Shown in pieces: positions 1 to 8,159 of a stretch of 16,649 bases of DNA. The stretch spans positions 1 through 16,649 of the forward strand of contig CAJUDX010000064.1 in assembly GCA_910584785.1 (NCBI GenBank), read 5' to 3'. Numbering within the stretch: position 1 is the stretch's first letter; every line of letters begins with the position of its first letter. The position numbers and the translations under genes are program-made. The notes beneath the pieces are model-generated. The model ran no database searches, was not told the DNA's origin, and saw only the letters and a program-made list of their open reading frames with translations. The DNA is from an uncultured Lachnospiraceae bacterium (GTDB lineage Bacteria > Bacillota > Clostridia > Lachnospirales > Lachnospiraceae).

Positions 1-185
1 AGGGCATTTTCCTTTGCCCTGACACGATCAAATTCATCAATCTGATAACAGTCTGAACGGCTGTCACAATAAATACATCCATGACAGCAGCCTTTGTATA
101 TATTCATATTGTAGTCAAGTCCGAACCACCGGCTGTCCTTGGTTTTGGTTACGATGGTTTTGGCTGGGATGTATTCAATCATCAT
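1..185 (-). CDS. SPL-family radical SAM protein, N-terminal part (cut by window edge)
   Basis: This reading frame runs off the left edge, so only the first 61 codons are present. The translation carries a Cys triad at residues 33, 37 and 40 (C-x3-C-x2-C, in the context YKGCCHGCIYC), which is the radical SAM [4Fe-4S]-binding motif. The surrounding sequence, with an N-terminal YIPAKTI stretch and a DSRSDCY stretch after the motif, is what I know from the SPL-type radical SAM proteins of clostridia. These are related to spore photoproduct lyase but mostly of unknown substrate. The start is ATG at 185, immediately followed by a second ATG, with an AAGGAAGG ribosome binding site six bases upstream. 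Family assignment is good. Function beyond radical SAM chemistry cannot be inferred, because the rest of the barrel lies outside the window. Confidence 0.85.
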   Translation of the reverse strand, partial: MMIEYIPAKTIVTKTKDSRWFGLDYNMNIYKGCCHGCIYCDSRSDCYQIDEFDRVRAKENA

Positions 186-261
186 CGGATTCCTTCCTTT
201 ACTTTAAAGAAAACGCTATAGGTCAGGGCAAGGTTTGCAGATACAAGATACATAATACAGT

Positions 262-1338
262 TCAACCTCTAATCGGATAACATGTTTTAACTAACTCCAG
301 TACCCGTTCTATTTCATCGGGAATACGGATTTGTTTCGGGCACATGGAAAGGCATGGCATGTCCGTGCAGAATTGGCATAATTCGGCACTGCGGGAAATG
401 CCCAGATTTAATTTGCGCAGTGCCCAGTAGTCTTTGCCAAGAAAATAATAATTATACTGCCGAAACAGTGTATGGATTTCCGTACCGCAGGGACACTTAC
501 ATCGCTGGCAGCGGTCACAGGGGATGGGAGAAAACTCTTTTTCCAGATGAGAAATTACCTGCGAGAAGGAGGGTGGGGATGAAGGCAGGGATGTATCCCA
601 CAACATTGCCGCCTCCGCCTGTTCTTTGGTGCCGATGCCGATAAGTACACTGGAAACCGGATAGGAGAGTACGGAAGTAATCAGCGTTTTAACCGGAAAA
701 AAACGGGGAAGGATTCCGGCAGCATAAACTTTATTAATGAAAATGCCTTTGCTGTAAAAGTGCAGTTCTTCCCTGATTCGGTCAAGCATTCCCCTCTCCA
801 GAATATTCCCGCTGGCCTGAAGTACATCGACACGGGAATCCATTGCCCCGCGAAGAAGGATATCATAATAGTGGGAGGCTAATCCCGTAAAGCGAATTTT
901 TCCTTCTTTTTTTAATTCGCAGAGGGCGTCTAATGCCCCGCCTTTTTGAAAAATCTCTTCTTCATGTTCAGCATCTGCCTGATGGACAAAGTAAATATCC
1001 GGGAGGGTTTTCAGATATTCACATGAAGAAAGAACTGCCGCATACATGGCATTGCCGTCAAAAAAGCGGGCTTTATCGGAGATAATAATGCGCTCACGTC
1101 CGATTTTTGCGGCAAATTTCCCCAGTTTCTGCTCTGCGTCGCCGTATTCCGGGAAAATAGCTGTATCGTACAGATTGCACCCCAGTCGGAAGGCGTGCTC
1201 CATCACTTCCAAGGCCTGTTCTTCGCTCAGGTTAAAGTAAGCCGGAAGGACGGGAACACTGCCCTGCAAGATGGGAATAGTGCCAAAGCTGATTTCCGAA
1301 ACCATTAATCCAGTTTGGCCTAATTTGCGGTAATACAT
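262..1338 (-). CDS. Aldo/keto reductase with C-terminal 4Fe-4S ferredoxin-like domain
   Basis: The product is 358 residues. Residues 1-240 form an aldo/keto reductase barrel starting with the typical MxYRKLGxTGLxVSxISFGT. The catalytic tetrad is visible as Asp58, Tyr65, Lys89 and His119, so an NADPH-dependent carbonyl reductase activity is plausible. The C-terminal third carries two Cys clusters: residues 274, 277, 280, 282 and 284 (CDRCQRCKCPCG), and 321, 324, 329 and 333 (C-x2-C-x4-C-x3-CP). Such clusters mark the iron-sulfur AKR subfamily of anaerobes and suggest electron exchange with ferredoxin-like partners. The substrate is unknown. The start is ATG at 1338 with AAAGGGG seven bases upstream. 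The gene lies downstream of the LRR gene on the same strand, 141 bp away, with a dispersed repeat in the gap. Confidence 0.9.
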   Translation of the reverse strand: MYYRKLGQTGLMVSEISFGTIPILQGSVPVLPAYFNLSEEQALEVMEHAFRLGCNLYDTAIFPEYGDAEQKLGKFAAKIGRERIIISDKARFFDGNAMYAAVLSSCEYLKTLPDIYFVHQADAEHEEEIFQKGGALDALCELKKEGKIRFTGLASHYYDILLRGAMDSRVDVLQASGNILERGMLDRIREELHFYSKGIFINKVYAAGILPRFFPVKTLITSVLSYPVSSVLIGIGTKEQAEAAMLWDTSLPSSPPSFSQVISHLEKEFSPIPCDRCQRCKCPCGTEIHTLFRQYNYYFLGKDYWALRKLNLGISRSAELCQFCTDMPCLSMCPKQIRIPDEIERVLELVKTCYPIRG

Positions 1339-1361
1339 AAAAATTCCCCTTTATTACAATA

Positions 1362-1459
1362 AAAAGTTCAGCGCCTCGTCGCTGGGCTCAGGTATTCCAA
1401 GTGCATCCAACAGACGTTCATTGATGGCGGCATGACCGCTTGCGGGCGCATGAAGGTTT
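1362..1459. repeat. Dispersed ~100-nt structured repeat, copy A
   Basis: A 72-nt core at 1388-1459 matches 12483-12554 at 61 of 72 positions without gaps, in the same orientation. Both copies are preceded by AAAAGTTCA and then by a short hairpin before the core. Here the hairpin is CAGCG (1369-1373) with CGCTG (1380-1384). Within the core, GTGCATCC (1401-1408) can pair with GGGCGCAT (1444-1451) with one mismatch. The copy fills most of the gap between the LRR gene and the aldo/keto reductase gene. I do not recognise a named family. Confidence 0.8.
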
Positions 1460-1479
1460 CTATCAGTATTCTTATTCTT

Positions 1480-4400
1480 TTATTCACATAAACGCTTTAC
1501 CCCGGTAAATGCCCCATTTTCCACCAAAACACCTTGAGGCAGGACAGGTATGTCCAGGTTTTTACAAAACGCAAAGGCTTCCTTTCCAATCCGTTTTAAT
1601 GTTGAAGGAAACAAAACCCTTTCCAGGCTGTGACAGCGGAAAAACGCCCGATCCGGGATTTCTTCCAGACCTTCCGGCAAAAGGATTTCTTTTAGAGATG
1701 TACAGTTTTCAAATGACCGGGCGCCGATAAAGGCAAGCTTTTCTGAAAGTTCTATTCTTTCTAAAACATTGCATCCCCAAAATGCCCTCTCACCGATACG
1801 TTCCACGGACTGCGCCTGCTTTACCACGCTCAGCCATTTACACCCGGAAAACGCAGACTTTCCGATGGAGGTGACGGTCGCAGGAAGGGTAACCTCAGTT
1901 AAAAGATTTCCGTCCTGAAACACATGGTCGCCAATCGCCGTAATCCCGCAGGCAATAAGAAGGCGGGAAATATTCCCGGTACATTCGATCAATTGGTTAT
2001 GCTCATTGGTCTTAAAACAGTTCAGACTGTCGGTAACGGCCTGCATAGCTAAAGGCGGGAGAGTCCTTTGGCGGTCGGCAATCCCCTCAAAGCGGATACA
2101 TGTTCCGCCGGCAAGCTGCATTTCCCGTAAATAAATACAATTGCGAAAAGCAAACGCCTCCACCTTAACCCGATCAGACAGGAAACATATCCGTGTAATC
2201 CCCATTCCCCCGGCAAAGGCCCAACCGCAGATAAGCCGGATATCTTCGGGAATGATCACTTCCCCTTCACATAAGGAACCGTCCAGAAGCATGGCATTGA
2301 CGATAACCATGGGCGACCTTTGACGCATTTTTTCCATCCATGCTGTTCCGTGAAATGCCCTTGCCCCAATGTAATCCACCGTTGGAGGAATCGTCACTTG
2401 CTCAAGCATCAGCACATCCCGAAAGACCTCTGCCTCAATCCGTCGGATTCCGTAAGGAATGTGAACTATATGTCCAGCCCCGCGATAGCCGCACAATATT
2501 TCTTCGTGTTCAACGGTAAAGCAGCTTAATGCGCTTTGAAAAAGCAGACGGACAACTTCCGGCAACTGCCCGGATAAACAATCCCGGTAGCTTTTCAAAA
2601 CCCATGTTTTTCCACCGTGACTGACCTGTGTTAAGGCTGTACAGCCGGATAAGGCATATTCATACAAAACCAAAATCCCCTCTTCTCCGGTAAGACAAAC
2701 CTGTGTTAGTCTGCCGCAGTCTTTAAAGGCGTGAGGATGAAGAATCGTGCCGTCTTTAAGGGAAATACTGCCTAAACTGTCACAGTTTTGAAAAGCATAA
2801 CACCCGATTTCACGGACAGAAGAAAAATTAATATTGTCCAGGCTGCTGCATCCGCTAAAGCAATAATCCCCAATAGCTTGTATGTGCACAGGAGAGGTAA
2901 AGCTGCATTTTTTAAGGCTTGTACAATGCTCGAACAGCCGGTTTTTCAACCTGAAAACCCCTGAAATTTCCGCCGTTTCCAGCGCGGTACAGCAGGCAAA
3001 TGCCCTGGTTCCTATATGGCGTGCACAAAGGCTGATTTCTTCAAGCGCTGTACACTTTTCAAACGCACGGGCACCGATACTGTACAGATGAGGAGGAAAA
3101 TCAACCTGTACCAGGCGGCTGCATCCCCAGAAAGCACCTTCACCGATAATCTTCAGACTGTCGGGAAGAATCAGGTGGGTGATGTTTTGATTTCCAGAAA
3201 AAGCATAAGGAGCAATAGCACAAATCCCTTCGGAAATCCTAAAGGAGTCCGCTATGGCATTCGGCGGAGACGAAGAAATCCTAAAGGAAACTGGTGTGCC
3301 ATTCGTCGGCAATGAGAAAAACTGTACTTCATGGACAGCATTCTGGTCGGAAATTAGAATATTTCCTATTACATCAACTCCAATCTTTTCCAATGCTCTT
3401 TCGCCAACCCAGGCCAACGGTTTCCTCTCTTTTTGCAACAATAAACGAAGGGTATCGGCTAAGGCATGGCAGCCTAAAAATGCTTCTTTACCAATGCTTT
3501 TTACCTCGTCCAATGCAATATACCCAAGATGATGACAACCATAAAATGCCCGTTCCCGAATAGAAATCCAACGGACAGGAGATGTTGGACACTGGTGTTT
3601 TAAAACACCGTTTACAGAAAATTGATCCGCAGGTTTCTGCAAAGAAGGATCTGCCGATTCCTGCAAGGATTGAACCGCAGATTCCTGCAAAAATTTTTCT
3701 GCTGTTTCTATTTTTTCCAGATAGCTACAACCCGAAAACACCTCTGCTTCTGCGGTTTTTATTCCCGGAGGCCAAACGACATACCGCAGAGAAGAGCAGC
3801 CTTTAAATGCGGCAGATCCAATCCAGATTACTCCCTCAGGAATGTGGATGGCAGTCAGATGTTCGTTTCCGTAGAATGCACCCCCGGCAATGATCCGTGT
3901 CTGTTTTGGCAGATAAACTTCCCCGGAAAGATTTCTTCCATCCCAGAAGATTTCCCTGTCCGTTTTTTTCTCATTCCCGACATGTTCATTCTCATTTATC
4001 CAATCTTTCAGAAACGGCGTATTTTCCCAGACATTTTTACCGGCGGATACAAGTGAACCGGAATCTGAACATATTACCGTCTTTAACGCCGTACAACCAT
4101 AGGCCAGCTTATCCGGGAGATGGCGCAAACCGTTTTCTAAGCACATCGTTTTCAGGGAAAGACAGCCAAAAAACATATCCGCTCCATAACCTTTCCCATT
4201 CCCGTAAAGCCTTGCCTTTTTCACGCCGCTTTTGGCAAAGGCGAGATTTCCCACATAATGGATTTCCGGCGAAAGGCAGACCTCACGCAGTCCTGTGCAC
4301 CGATAAAATGCCATCGTCCCAATTGACCGCAATCCTTTTGGAAAATGGATTTCTTTTAGCGACACGCAGCCATAAAATGCCTGTTCTCCGATCGCCCGAA

Positions 4401-5742
4401 GTTCTTCTCCCATCGTTATTTCTTTTAATTTAGAACAGTGCTTAAAGGTCTTTGCTTCCATCTGAACTAACTTTGGAGGCAGGACAACTCGGAGAAGTTT
4501 TACACAGTGTTCAAATGCACCTTCTCCAATCCGGCACAGGTTATCGGGAAAGAGGATAGTCTGAAGAAGCAGACAATCCCGAAAAGCGCCGGACCCGATT
4601 TCCGTCAGAGAATCCGGCAAAATAACGCGGTCAATGCTTTCCTTCCCGGCAAAGGCTTCTTCGGCAATGCGGGTAATCCCGTCAGGAACAAGAACACGGG
4701 ATTCATCGCCAAGATATTTGAGTAAAATACTGCCGCTGATACAAAAATTTCCCAAAACCTGTCGACAAATCGTCCTGACCAGGGTTTGCGCAGGAAAATC
4801 CGTAGCTGGCAAAGTAGAAACATCGGAAATACCCTCTAAATGGAAACTTTTGCCATCCGATGTGTAGACTTCTTTCAGCAGAGAACAGTTTTTAAAAGCA
4901 TCTTCATGGATAATCACCGAATCATTTTGAAAGCGGACAGTTTCCAGGCTGATACAATTGCGGAAGGCACGGCTTTCAATTTCATGCAAAGAAGCCGGAA
5001 GAGTAACAGAAAGGATTCCGCGCTTATCGAAAAAGCAGCTTTTTCCAATTTGTTCAATTCCCTCCGGGATTTCCACATGTTTAAGGTTGGTAAGGAATTT
5101 AACCAGCCTTCGCCCGTCAATTTCCATCATCCTTAATACATCCGCAGCAATGGCGCGGGCCAGAGAAGGAAGTTCTATTTCCCCGGCAATTGCCTCCACA
5201 GCATTGGGAAAGACAAAGGATTCTCCCTGAAAAAAAGAAATATGAGATAAACGGCTGCATCCGGTAAAGACATCACAAATACAATCCTCCTGCAATTTGG
5301 GGGAAATGGTAATCTTCTGGAGCATAACATCATTGACAAACACCTGCTTTCCCATGCGCCTGACACCGGGAATCTCTGCCTGGGTAAGGCTGTCGCAGTA
5401 AAGAAATACGCAGTCGCCAAGTTCCTCCACCGACGGCGCAAGTGCAATGGAGGTTAAAGCATGGCAGCGGTGAAATGCATAGTCGCCGATAGTAAGAACC
5501 CCTTCGGGAATATGTATGCGTTCAAGCTTTCGGCATCCCTTAAATGCCCCGGATAAAATATGCCGCAGATGGTCTGGAAGAACTACTTGTTTTAACGAAA
5601 CACAGGCTTTAAATGCCCCTTCGCCGATGGTGTGGACGTGTTCCGGGACAATAATCGATTCGTCCCTGCCGGTATAGGCATGTAAAACGCCGTCAGTGAT
5701 GTGAAAATCCTGGTAAGATGTCATGTTCATGGTAGCTGTCAT
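1480..5742 (-). CDS. Giant BspA-type leucine-rich repeat protein (LRR_5), modular, no signal peptide
   Basis: The 1420-residue product is built almost entirely of ~23-residue TpLRR/LRR_5 units with the pattern IGxxAFxxCxxLxxIxLPxx. I count more than 40, from about residue 36 to 1420. LRR_5 units are protein-binding solenoids, usually on secreted or surface proteins. Here I see no signal peptide, membrane segment, sortase motif or cell-wall-binding domain, so a cytoplasmic scaffold is as likely as an unconventional surface protein. The solenoid is interrupted at about residues 190-210, 311-345, 1060-1090 and 1229-1260 by a recurring helix plus beta module. It is also interrupted at 680-720 and 800-835 by low-complexity tandem repeats. 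The first ATG (5742) has AAAGG directly abutting it, so the in-frame ATG at 5730 is an alternative start. It lies 73 bp downstream of dus on the same strand. Partner and role are unknown. Confidence 0.93.
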   Translation of the reverse strand: MTATMNMTSYQDFHITDGVLHAYTGRDESIIVPEHVHTIGEGAFKACVSLKQVVLPDHLRHILSGAFKGCRKLERIHIPEGVLTIGDYAFHRCHALTSIALAPSVEELGDCVFLYCDSLTQAEIPGVRRMGKQVFVNDVMLQKITISPKLQEDCICDVFTGCSRLSHISFFQGESFVFPNAVEAIAGEIELPSLARAIAADVLRMMEIDGRRLVKFLTNLKHVEIPEGIEQIGKSCFFDKRGILSVTLPASLHEIESRAFRNCISLETVRFQNDSVIIHEDAFKNCSLLKEVYTSDGKSFHLEGISDVSTLPATDFPAQTLVRTICRQVLGNFCISGSILLKYLGDESRVLVPDGITRIAEEAFAGKESIDRVILPDSLTEIGSGAFRDCLLLQTILFPDNLCRIGEGAFEHCVKLLRVVLPPKLVQMEAKTFKHCSKLKEITMGEELRAIGEQAFYGCVSLKEIHFPKGLRSIGTMAFYRCTGLREVCLSPEIHYVGNLAFAKSGVKKARLYGNGKGYGADMFFGCLSLKTMCLENGLRHLPDKLAYGCTALKTVICSDSGSLVSAGKNVWENTPFLKDWINENEHVGNEKKTDREIFWDGRNLSGEVYLPKQTRIIAGGAFYGNEHLTAIHIPEGVIWIGSAAFKGCSSLRYVVWPPGIKTAEAEVFSGCSYLEKIETAEKFLQESAVQSLQESADPSLQKPADQFSVNGVLKHQCPTSPVRWISIRERAFYGCHHLGYIALDEVKSIGKEAFLGCHALADTLRLLLQKERKPLAWVGERALEKIGVDVIGNILISDQNAVHEVQFFSLPTNGTPVSFRISSSPPNAIADSFRISEGICAIAPYAFSGNQNITHLILPDSLKIIGEGAFWGCSRLVQVDFPPHLYSIGARAFEKCTALEEISLCARHIGTRAFACCTALETAEISGVFRLKNRLFEHCTSLKKCSFTSPVHIQAIGDYCFSGCSSLDNINFSSVREIGCYAFQNCDSLGSISLKDGTILHPHAFKDCGRLTQVCLTGEEGILVLYEYALSGCTALTQVSHGGKTWVLKSYRDCLSGQLPEVVRLLFQSALSCFTVEHEEILCGYRGAGHIVHIPYGIRRIEAEVFRDVLMLEQVTIPPTVDYIGARAFHGTAWMEKMRQRSPMVIVNAMLLDGSLCEGEVIIPEDIRLICGWAFAGGMGITRICFLSDRVKVEAFAFRNCIYLREMQLAGGTCIRFEGIADRQRTLPPLAMQAVTDSLNCFKTNEHNQLIECTGNISRLLIACGITAIGDHVFQDGNLLTEVTLPATVTSIGKSAFSGCKWLSVVKQAQSVERIGERAFWGCNVLERIELSEKLAFIGARSFENCTSLKEILLPEGLEEIPDRAFFRCHSLERVLFPSTLKRIGKEAFAFCKNLDIPVLPQGVLVENGAFTGVKRLCE
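3233..3316 (-). repeat. 42-bp in-frame tandem duplication inside the LRR gene
   Basis: Two 42-bp units begin with the same 14 bases (GAAATCCTAAAGGA on the plus strand, at 3233 and 3275) and share further stretches such as GCCATTCG/GGCATTCG. In the protein they give the motif SFRIS twice, 14 residues apart, around residues 820-838. They fall in a non-LRR insert, so the duplication lengthens a linker without breaking the solenoid. Confidence 0.6.
3619..3690 (-). repeat. 24-bp in-frame tandem repeat (3 units) inside the LRR gene
   Basis: Three successive 8-residue units, LQESAVQS, LQESADPS and LQKPADQF, occupy residues 685-708 of the LRR protein. The DNA shows the same 24-bp periodicity (CTGCAA recurs). 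The stretch is hydrophilic and sits between two LRR blocks, so it is a linker insertion. Confidence 0.75.
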
Positions 5743-5815
5743 CCTTTATTGATGTTATTTGGTGTATTTGCAAAAACTAAGCATAGAAATTTAGATATAT
5801 TTGCAAAAGCTCAAC

Positions 5816-6757
5816 TCAGGAAAATATCTGTATCAAAAGTCCCCGTAATTCCTCCAAACTCCCGCATTGAAACAGGCCTTCCTTATATTTTTTCGTTCCT
5901 TTTTTCTTCTTCATCGCATAGGAAGCCAGCTTTCGGATATAGGTTAAAGTAAAGGTTTCATCATAGTGCACAGAGGTAAGTTCAAGCTGTTCCAAAAGAA
6001 GCTGTAAGGTGTTTTTTTCAATGGTTCTTCCGGTTAATTCGCTGAAAATAAAAGGATTTTCCAGGGCATAGCGGGCAACCATTACACCGTCCGCGCCAGT
6101 TCTTTCCATCATGGTATCTGCGTCTTTGGCAGAGAAAATTCCGCCGTTGGCAATGACCGGAATCGAAACGGCAGCTTTGGCCTGGGCGATTTCTTCATAG
6201 CAGCATTCACCGTCATACATCATGCTTCGGCTGCGCCCGTGAATAGTGATTAAATCTGCCCCGGCATCCTCACACATGCGGGCAAATTCTGCAGCAAACA
6301 TATGATCTTTCTGGATTCCCGTGCGGCATTTTACCGTGATGATTTTACCGCTTTTTTTACAGCCCCGGATAATGTTTGCCGCCCGTTTCATATCCAGCAT
6401 CAGGGCGCTGCCTTCCCCGCTTTTAAAGACATTGGGAACCGGACAGCCCATGTTGATATCCAGGATGGCAAATTCGTTTAAAAGTTCAGAGGCTGCCATC
6501 TGCTCCATCACCGCAGGATTTCCGCCTAAAAGCTGGACCGCTTTTATTGGCTCTTTTTCGGTGGTAAATAAAAGACGACGGGTAGACCGATCCTGGTATT
6601 TTAATGCGTTGGCACTGGACATTTCCGTAAAACACAGACCAGCGCCAAGGGCATAGGCCATAATGCGGAAAGGATAGCAGGTGTATCCGGCAAGGGGCGC
6701 CATAAAAACATTGGAAGGCAGGAGAATACCACCTGCACGGAGTTGTTTGATTTCCAT
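5816..6757 (-). CDS. dus: tRNA-dihydrouridine synthase (Dus family)
   Basis: A flavin-dependent TIM-barrel enzyme that reduces uridine in the D-loop of tRNA. Visible marks are the N-terminal FMN-site motif FMAPLAGYT and the catalytic-Cys motif NMGCPVPNVFKSGEGSAL. Its Cys is residue 105 from the ATG used here and is the proton donor in this family. Also present are VKCRTG, the IHGR motif, the NGGI phosphate-binding motif and a GVMVAR stretch. The C-terminus is Lys-rich, as expected for the tRNA-binding helical domain. A longer frame opens with GTG at 6772, but its only Shine-Dalgarno-like sequence abuts it. The ATG at 6757 gives the usual family N-terminus of 313 residues, so I prefer it. It is the first gene of the minus-strand block. 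Subtype (DusB-like or other) is not resolved. Confidence 0.92.
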   Translation of the reverse strand: MEIKQLRAGGILLPSNVFMAPLAGYTCYPFRIMAYALGAGLCFTEMSSANALKYQDRSTRRLLFTTEKEPIKAVQLLGGNPAVMEQMAASELLNEFAILDINMGCPVPNVFKSGEGSALMLDMKRAANIIRGCKKSGKIITVKCRTGIQKDHMFAAEFARMCEDAGADLITIHGRSRSMMYDGECCYEEIAQAKAAVSIPVIANGGIFSAKDADTMMERTGADGVMVARYALENPFIFSELTGRTIEKNTLQLLLEQLELTSVHYDETFTLTYIRKLASYAMKKKKGTKKYKEGLFQCGSLEELRGLLIQIFS

Positions 6758-6801
6758 ATAAAGTAAATCCACTTTCCTGATTTTATTTTTTAATGATTTT
6801 T

Positions 6802-6841
6802 ATGATAAGTTCTTACAATAATGTTTCATGATAAGTTTTTA
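6802..6841. repeat. Pair of 14-bp direct repeats upstream of dus
   Basis: ATGATAAGTTCTTA (6802-6815) and ATGATAAGTTTTTA (6828-6841) differ at one position and are spaced 26 bp start to start, in the divergent region between dus and the araC-type gene. The spacing is about 2.5 helical turns. They may be regulator sites. The region is AT-rich, so chance is not excluded. Confidence 0.4.
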
Positions 6842-6913
6842 TGAAGAATTACTTCCTGTTCATTCATTATCTATTGTAGCCGATTTTAGGCAGGATAGCA
6901 AGAAGCAGGTGCA

Positions 6914-6942
6914 TTGTCAATATTAATTTTATGCGCTATACT
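6914..6942 (+). promoter_or_regulatory. Sigma-A promoter for the AraC-type regulator
   Basis: A -35 box TTGTCA (6914-6919) and a -10 box TATACT (6937-6942) are separated by exactly 17 bp. Each matches consensus at five of six positions. Transcription would begin near 6950, about 100 nt before the ATG at 7049. Confidence 0.7.
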
Positions 6943-7048
6943 AGAATATGTTTGAAAATTGGTTTGCTTCTAAGAACAGGTATCACCGCATATGGAAGAA
7001 CTACGTATGGAAGATTAATCAACCAGTCTGGGAAAGGAAGATAAGCAT

Positions 7049-7885
7049 ATGATTACCAATGAAACAATTAACCGGGCAATCGACTATATGCTGCAGCATG
7101 TCGAAGAGGGTATTACCCTAAAGGAAGTGGCGGCGCACTGTCATTATTCACCCTATTACTTTAGCCGCCTGTTTAAAGCCCAGACCGGAGAGAGTGTCTA
7201 TGGGTGGATTAAACGTGTTCGGCTTGAGCAGAGTGCATTTCGGCTGAAAACGGAAAAAGAGCGTTCCATAACGGAGATCAGCGCCGATTACGGCTACAGT
7301 TCATCCAATTACAGTTCGGCTTTTCGCCAGCACTACCAGACCTCACCAGTTTCTTTCCGAAAAAAGAGTTACCAGGAAGCGATGAAACACCCGTTTTTTC
7401 ATCATGAACAATGGAGAGCAGGAAGCTTTGCCGACTGCAATGGAAAGATCACGATAAAGCAGATACCCGATTACCGCATGATTTATGAGCGCCATTTTGG
7501 CAGTTACGAACACATGCACAGGGCATGGAACAAACTGCTTGTTCACTACCGGGATTATATTTCCAGAGACACAAAATTTATCGAAATCACCTATGATGAT
7601 CCGTCACTGACCGAGGCAAAGAACTGTTTGTATGATATTGGTTTGAGTGTGGGAGAGGAGTGCAGGCTGGAAAATACGACTATTCTGCTGGGCGGAAAAT
7701 GTGCTGTTTATTCGTTTAAGGGACATATTAAATCTATTTATGCCGCCTACCAGACCCTTTTTCTGGTATGGCTTCCCAAAACACAGTATCGGCTGGATGA
7801 GGGGAGAAACATTATTGATATCTACCATACAGTGGACTGTGCGGCAATGGAAGTGGAGATGGATATTTGTGTTCCAGTGAAGTAG
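7049..7885 (+). CDS. AraC-family transcriptional regulator with GyrI-like effector-binding domain
   Basis: The product is 278 residues. The DNA-binding domain is at the N-terminus, about residues 8-106. It has two helix-turn-helix units (TLKEVAAHCHYSPYYFSRLFK near 23-43 and SITEISADYGYSSSNYSSAFR near 73-93) and the family signature ending in TSPVSFRK. From about residue 131 the sequence fits the AraC effector-binding (GyrI-like) fold, with an RMIYERHFGSYEHM strand-helix and a C-terminal MEVEMDICVPVK. This is the MarA/Rob-like layout with an added small-molecule pocket, as seen in regulators of multidrug exporters. The start is ATG at 7049 with AAAGGAAG upstream. The next gene is a MATE exporter in the same direction, 274 bp downstream, which suggests that it is the regulated target. 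That link is inference. Confidence 0.9.
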   Translation: MITNETINRAIDYMLQHVEEGITLKEVAAHCHYSPYYFSRLFKAQTGESVYGWIKRVRLEQSAFRLKTEKERSITEISADYGYSSSNYSSAFRQHYQTSPVSFRKKSYQEAMKHPFFHHEQWRAGSFADCNGKITIKQIPDYRMIYERHFGSYEHMHRAWNKLLVHYRDYISRDTKFIEITYDDPSLTEAKNCLYDIGLSVGEECRLENTTILLGGKCAVYSFKGHIKSIYAAYQTLFLVWLPKTQYRLDEGRNIIDIYHTVDCAAMEVEMDICVPVK

Positions 7886-8002
7886 TGATTAGCAAAAGGG
7901 TCATGACGGAGAAGCAGGAACTTCCCTAACTGCCCTGACAGGCAGATCTTAAGAAATACAGAAAAATAATCGAAAAACACAGGGCAAGAATTCAGAAGTA
8001 TT

Positions 8003-8031
8003 TTATTGATTTCTTCTTTATCATGGATAAT
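8003..8031 (+). promoter_or_regulatory. Possible promoter for the MATE gene
   Basis: GATAAT (8026-8031) is a good -10 box, preceded at 17 bp by a weak -35-like TTATTG (8003-8008). A poor -35 is typical of activator-dependent promoters, which would fit control by the upstream AraC-type protein. It lies about 130 nt before the MATE start. Confidence 0.4.
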
Positions 8032-8139
8032 GTTTAATGGATTACATATCAACGATCGATTCAAGGTGTTTAATGGACTGCATAACAATGGTTGATGCAA
8101 GAACATGAGTGTAAAAACATTGTCACAAAAACGTTGTCA
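8031..8139. repeat. Direct repeats in the MATE leader
   Basis: TGTTTAATGGATTACAT (8031-8047) recurs as TGTTTAATGGACTGCAT (8067-8083), 15 of 17 identical and 36 bp apart. A second pair, AAAAACATTGTCA (8113-8125) and AAAAACGTTGTCA (8127-8139), is 12 of 13 identical and sits just before the ribosome binding site. They overlap or follow the candidate -10 box and may be regulator binding sites or leader RNA elements. Confidence 0.45.
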
Positions 8140-8159
8140 TGAACAAGGAGGAAGTTTTT

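Noticed and set aside
3233..3720. Considered a CRISPR-like array because of short repeats
   Set aside because: Units are contiguous, imperfect and in frame within the LRR coding sequence, with no spacers.
3016..4433. Several plus-strand frames of 90-178 codons opposite the LRR gene
   Set aside because: They are shadows of a long, strongly periodic coding sequence. The minus strand shows an unbroken LRR pattern.
5762..5812. TATTTGCAAAA repeated twice in the dus-LRR gap
   Set aside because: It is a short AT-rich match in a 73-bp gap, with no evidence of function.
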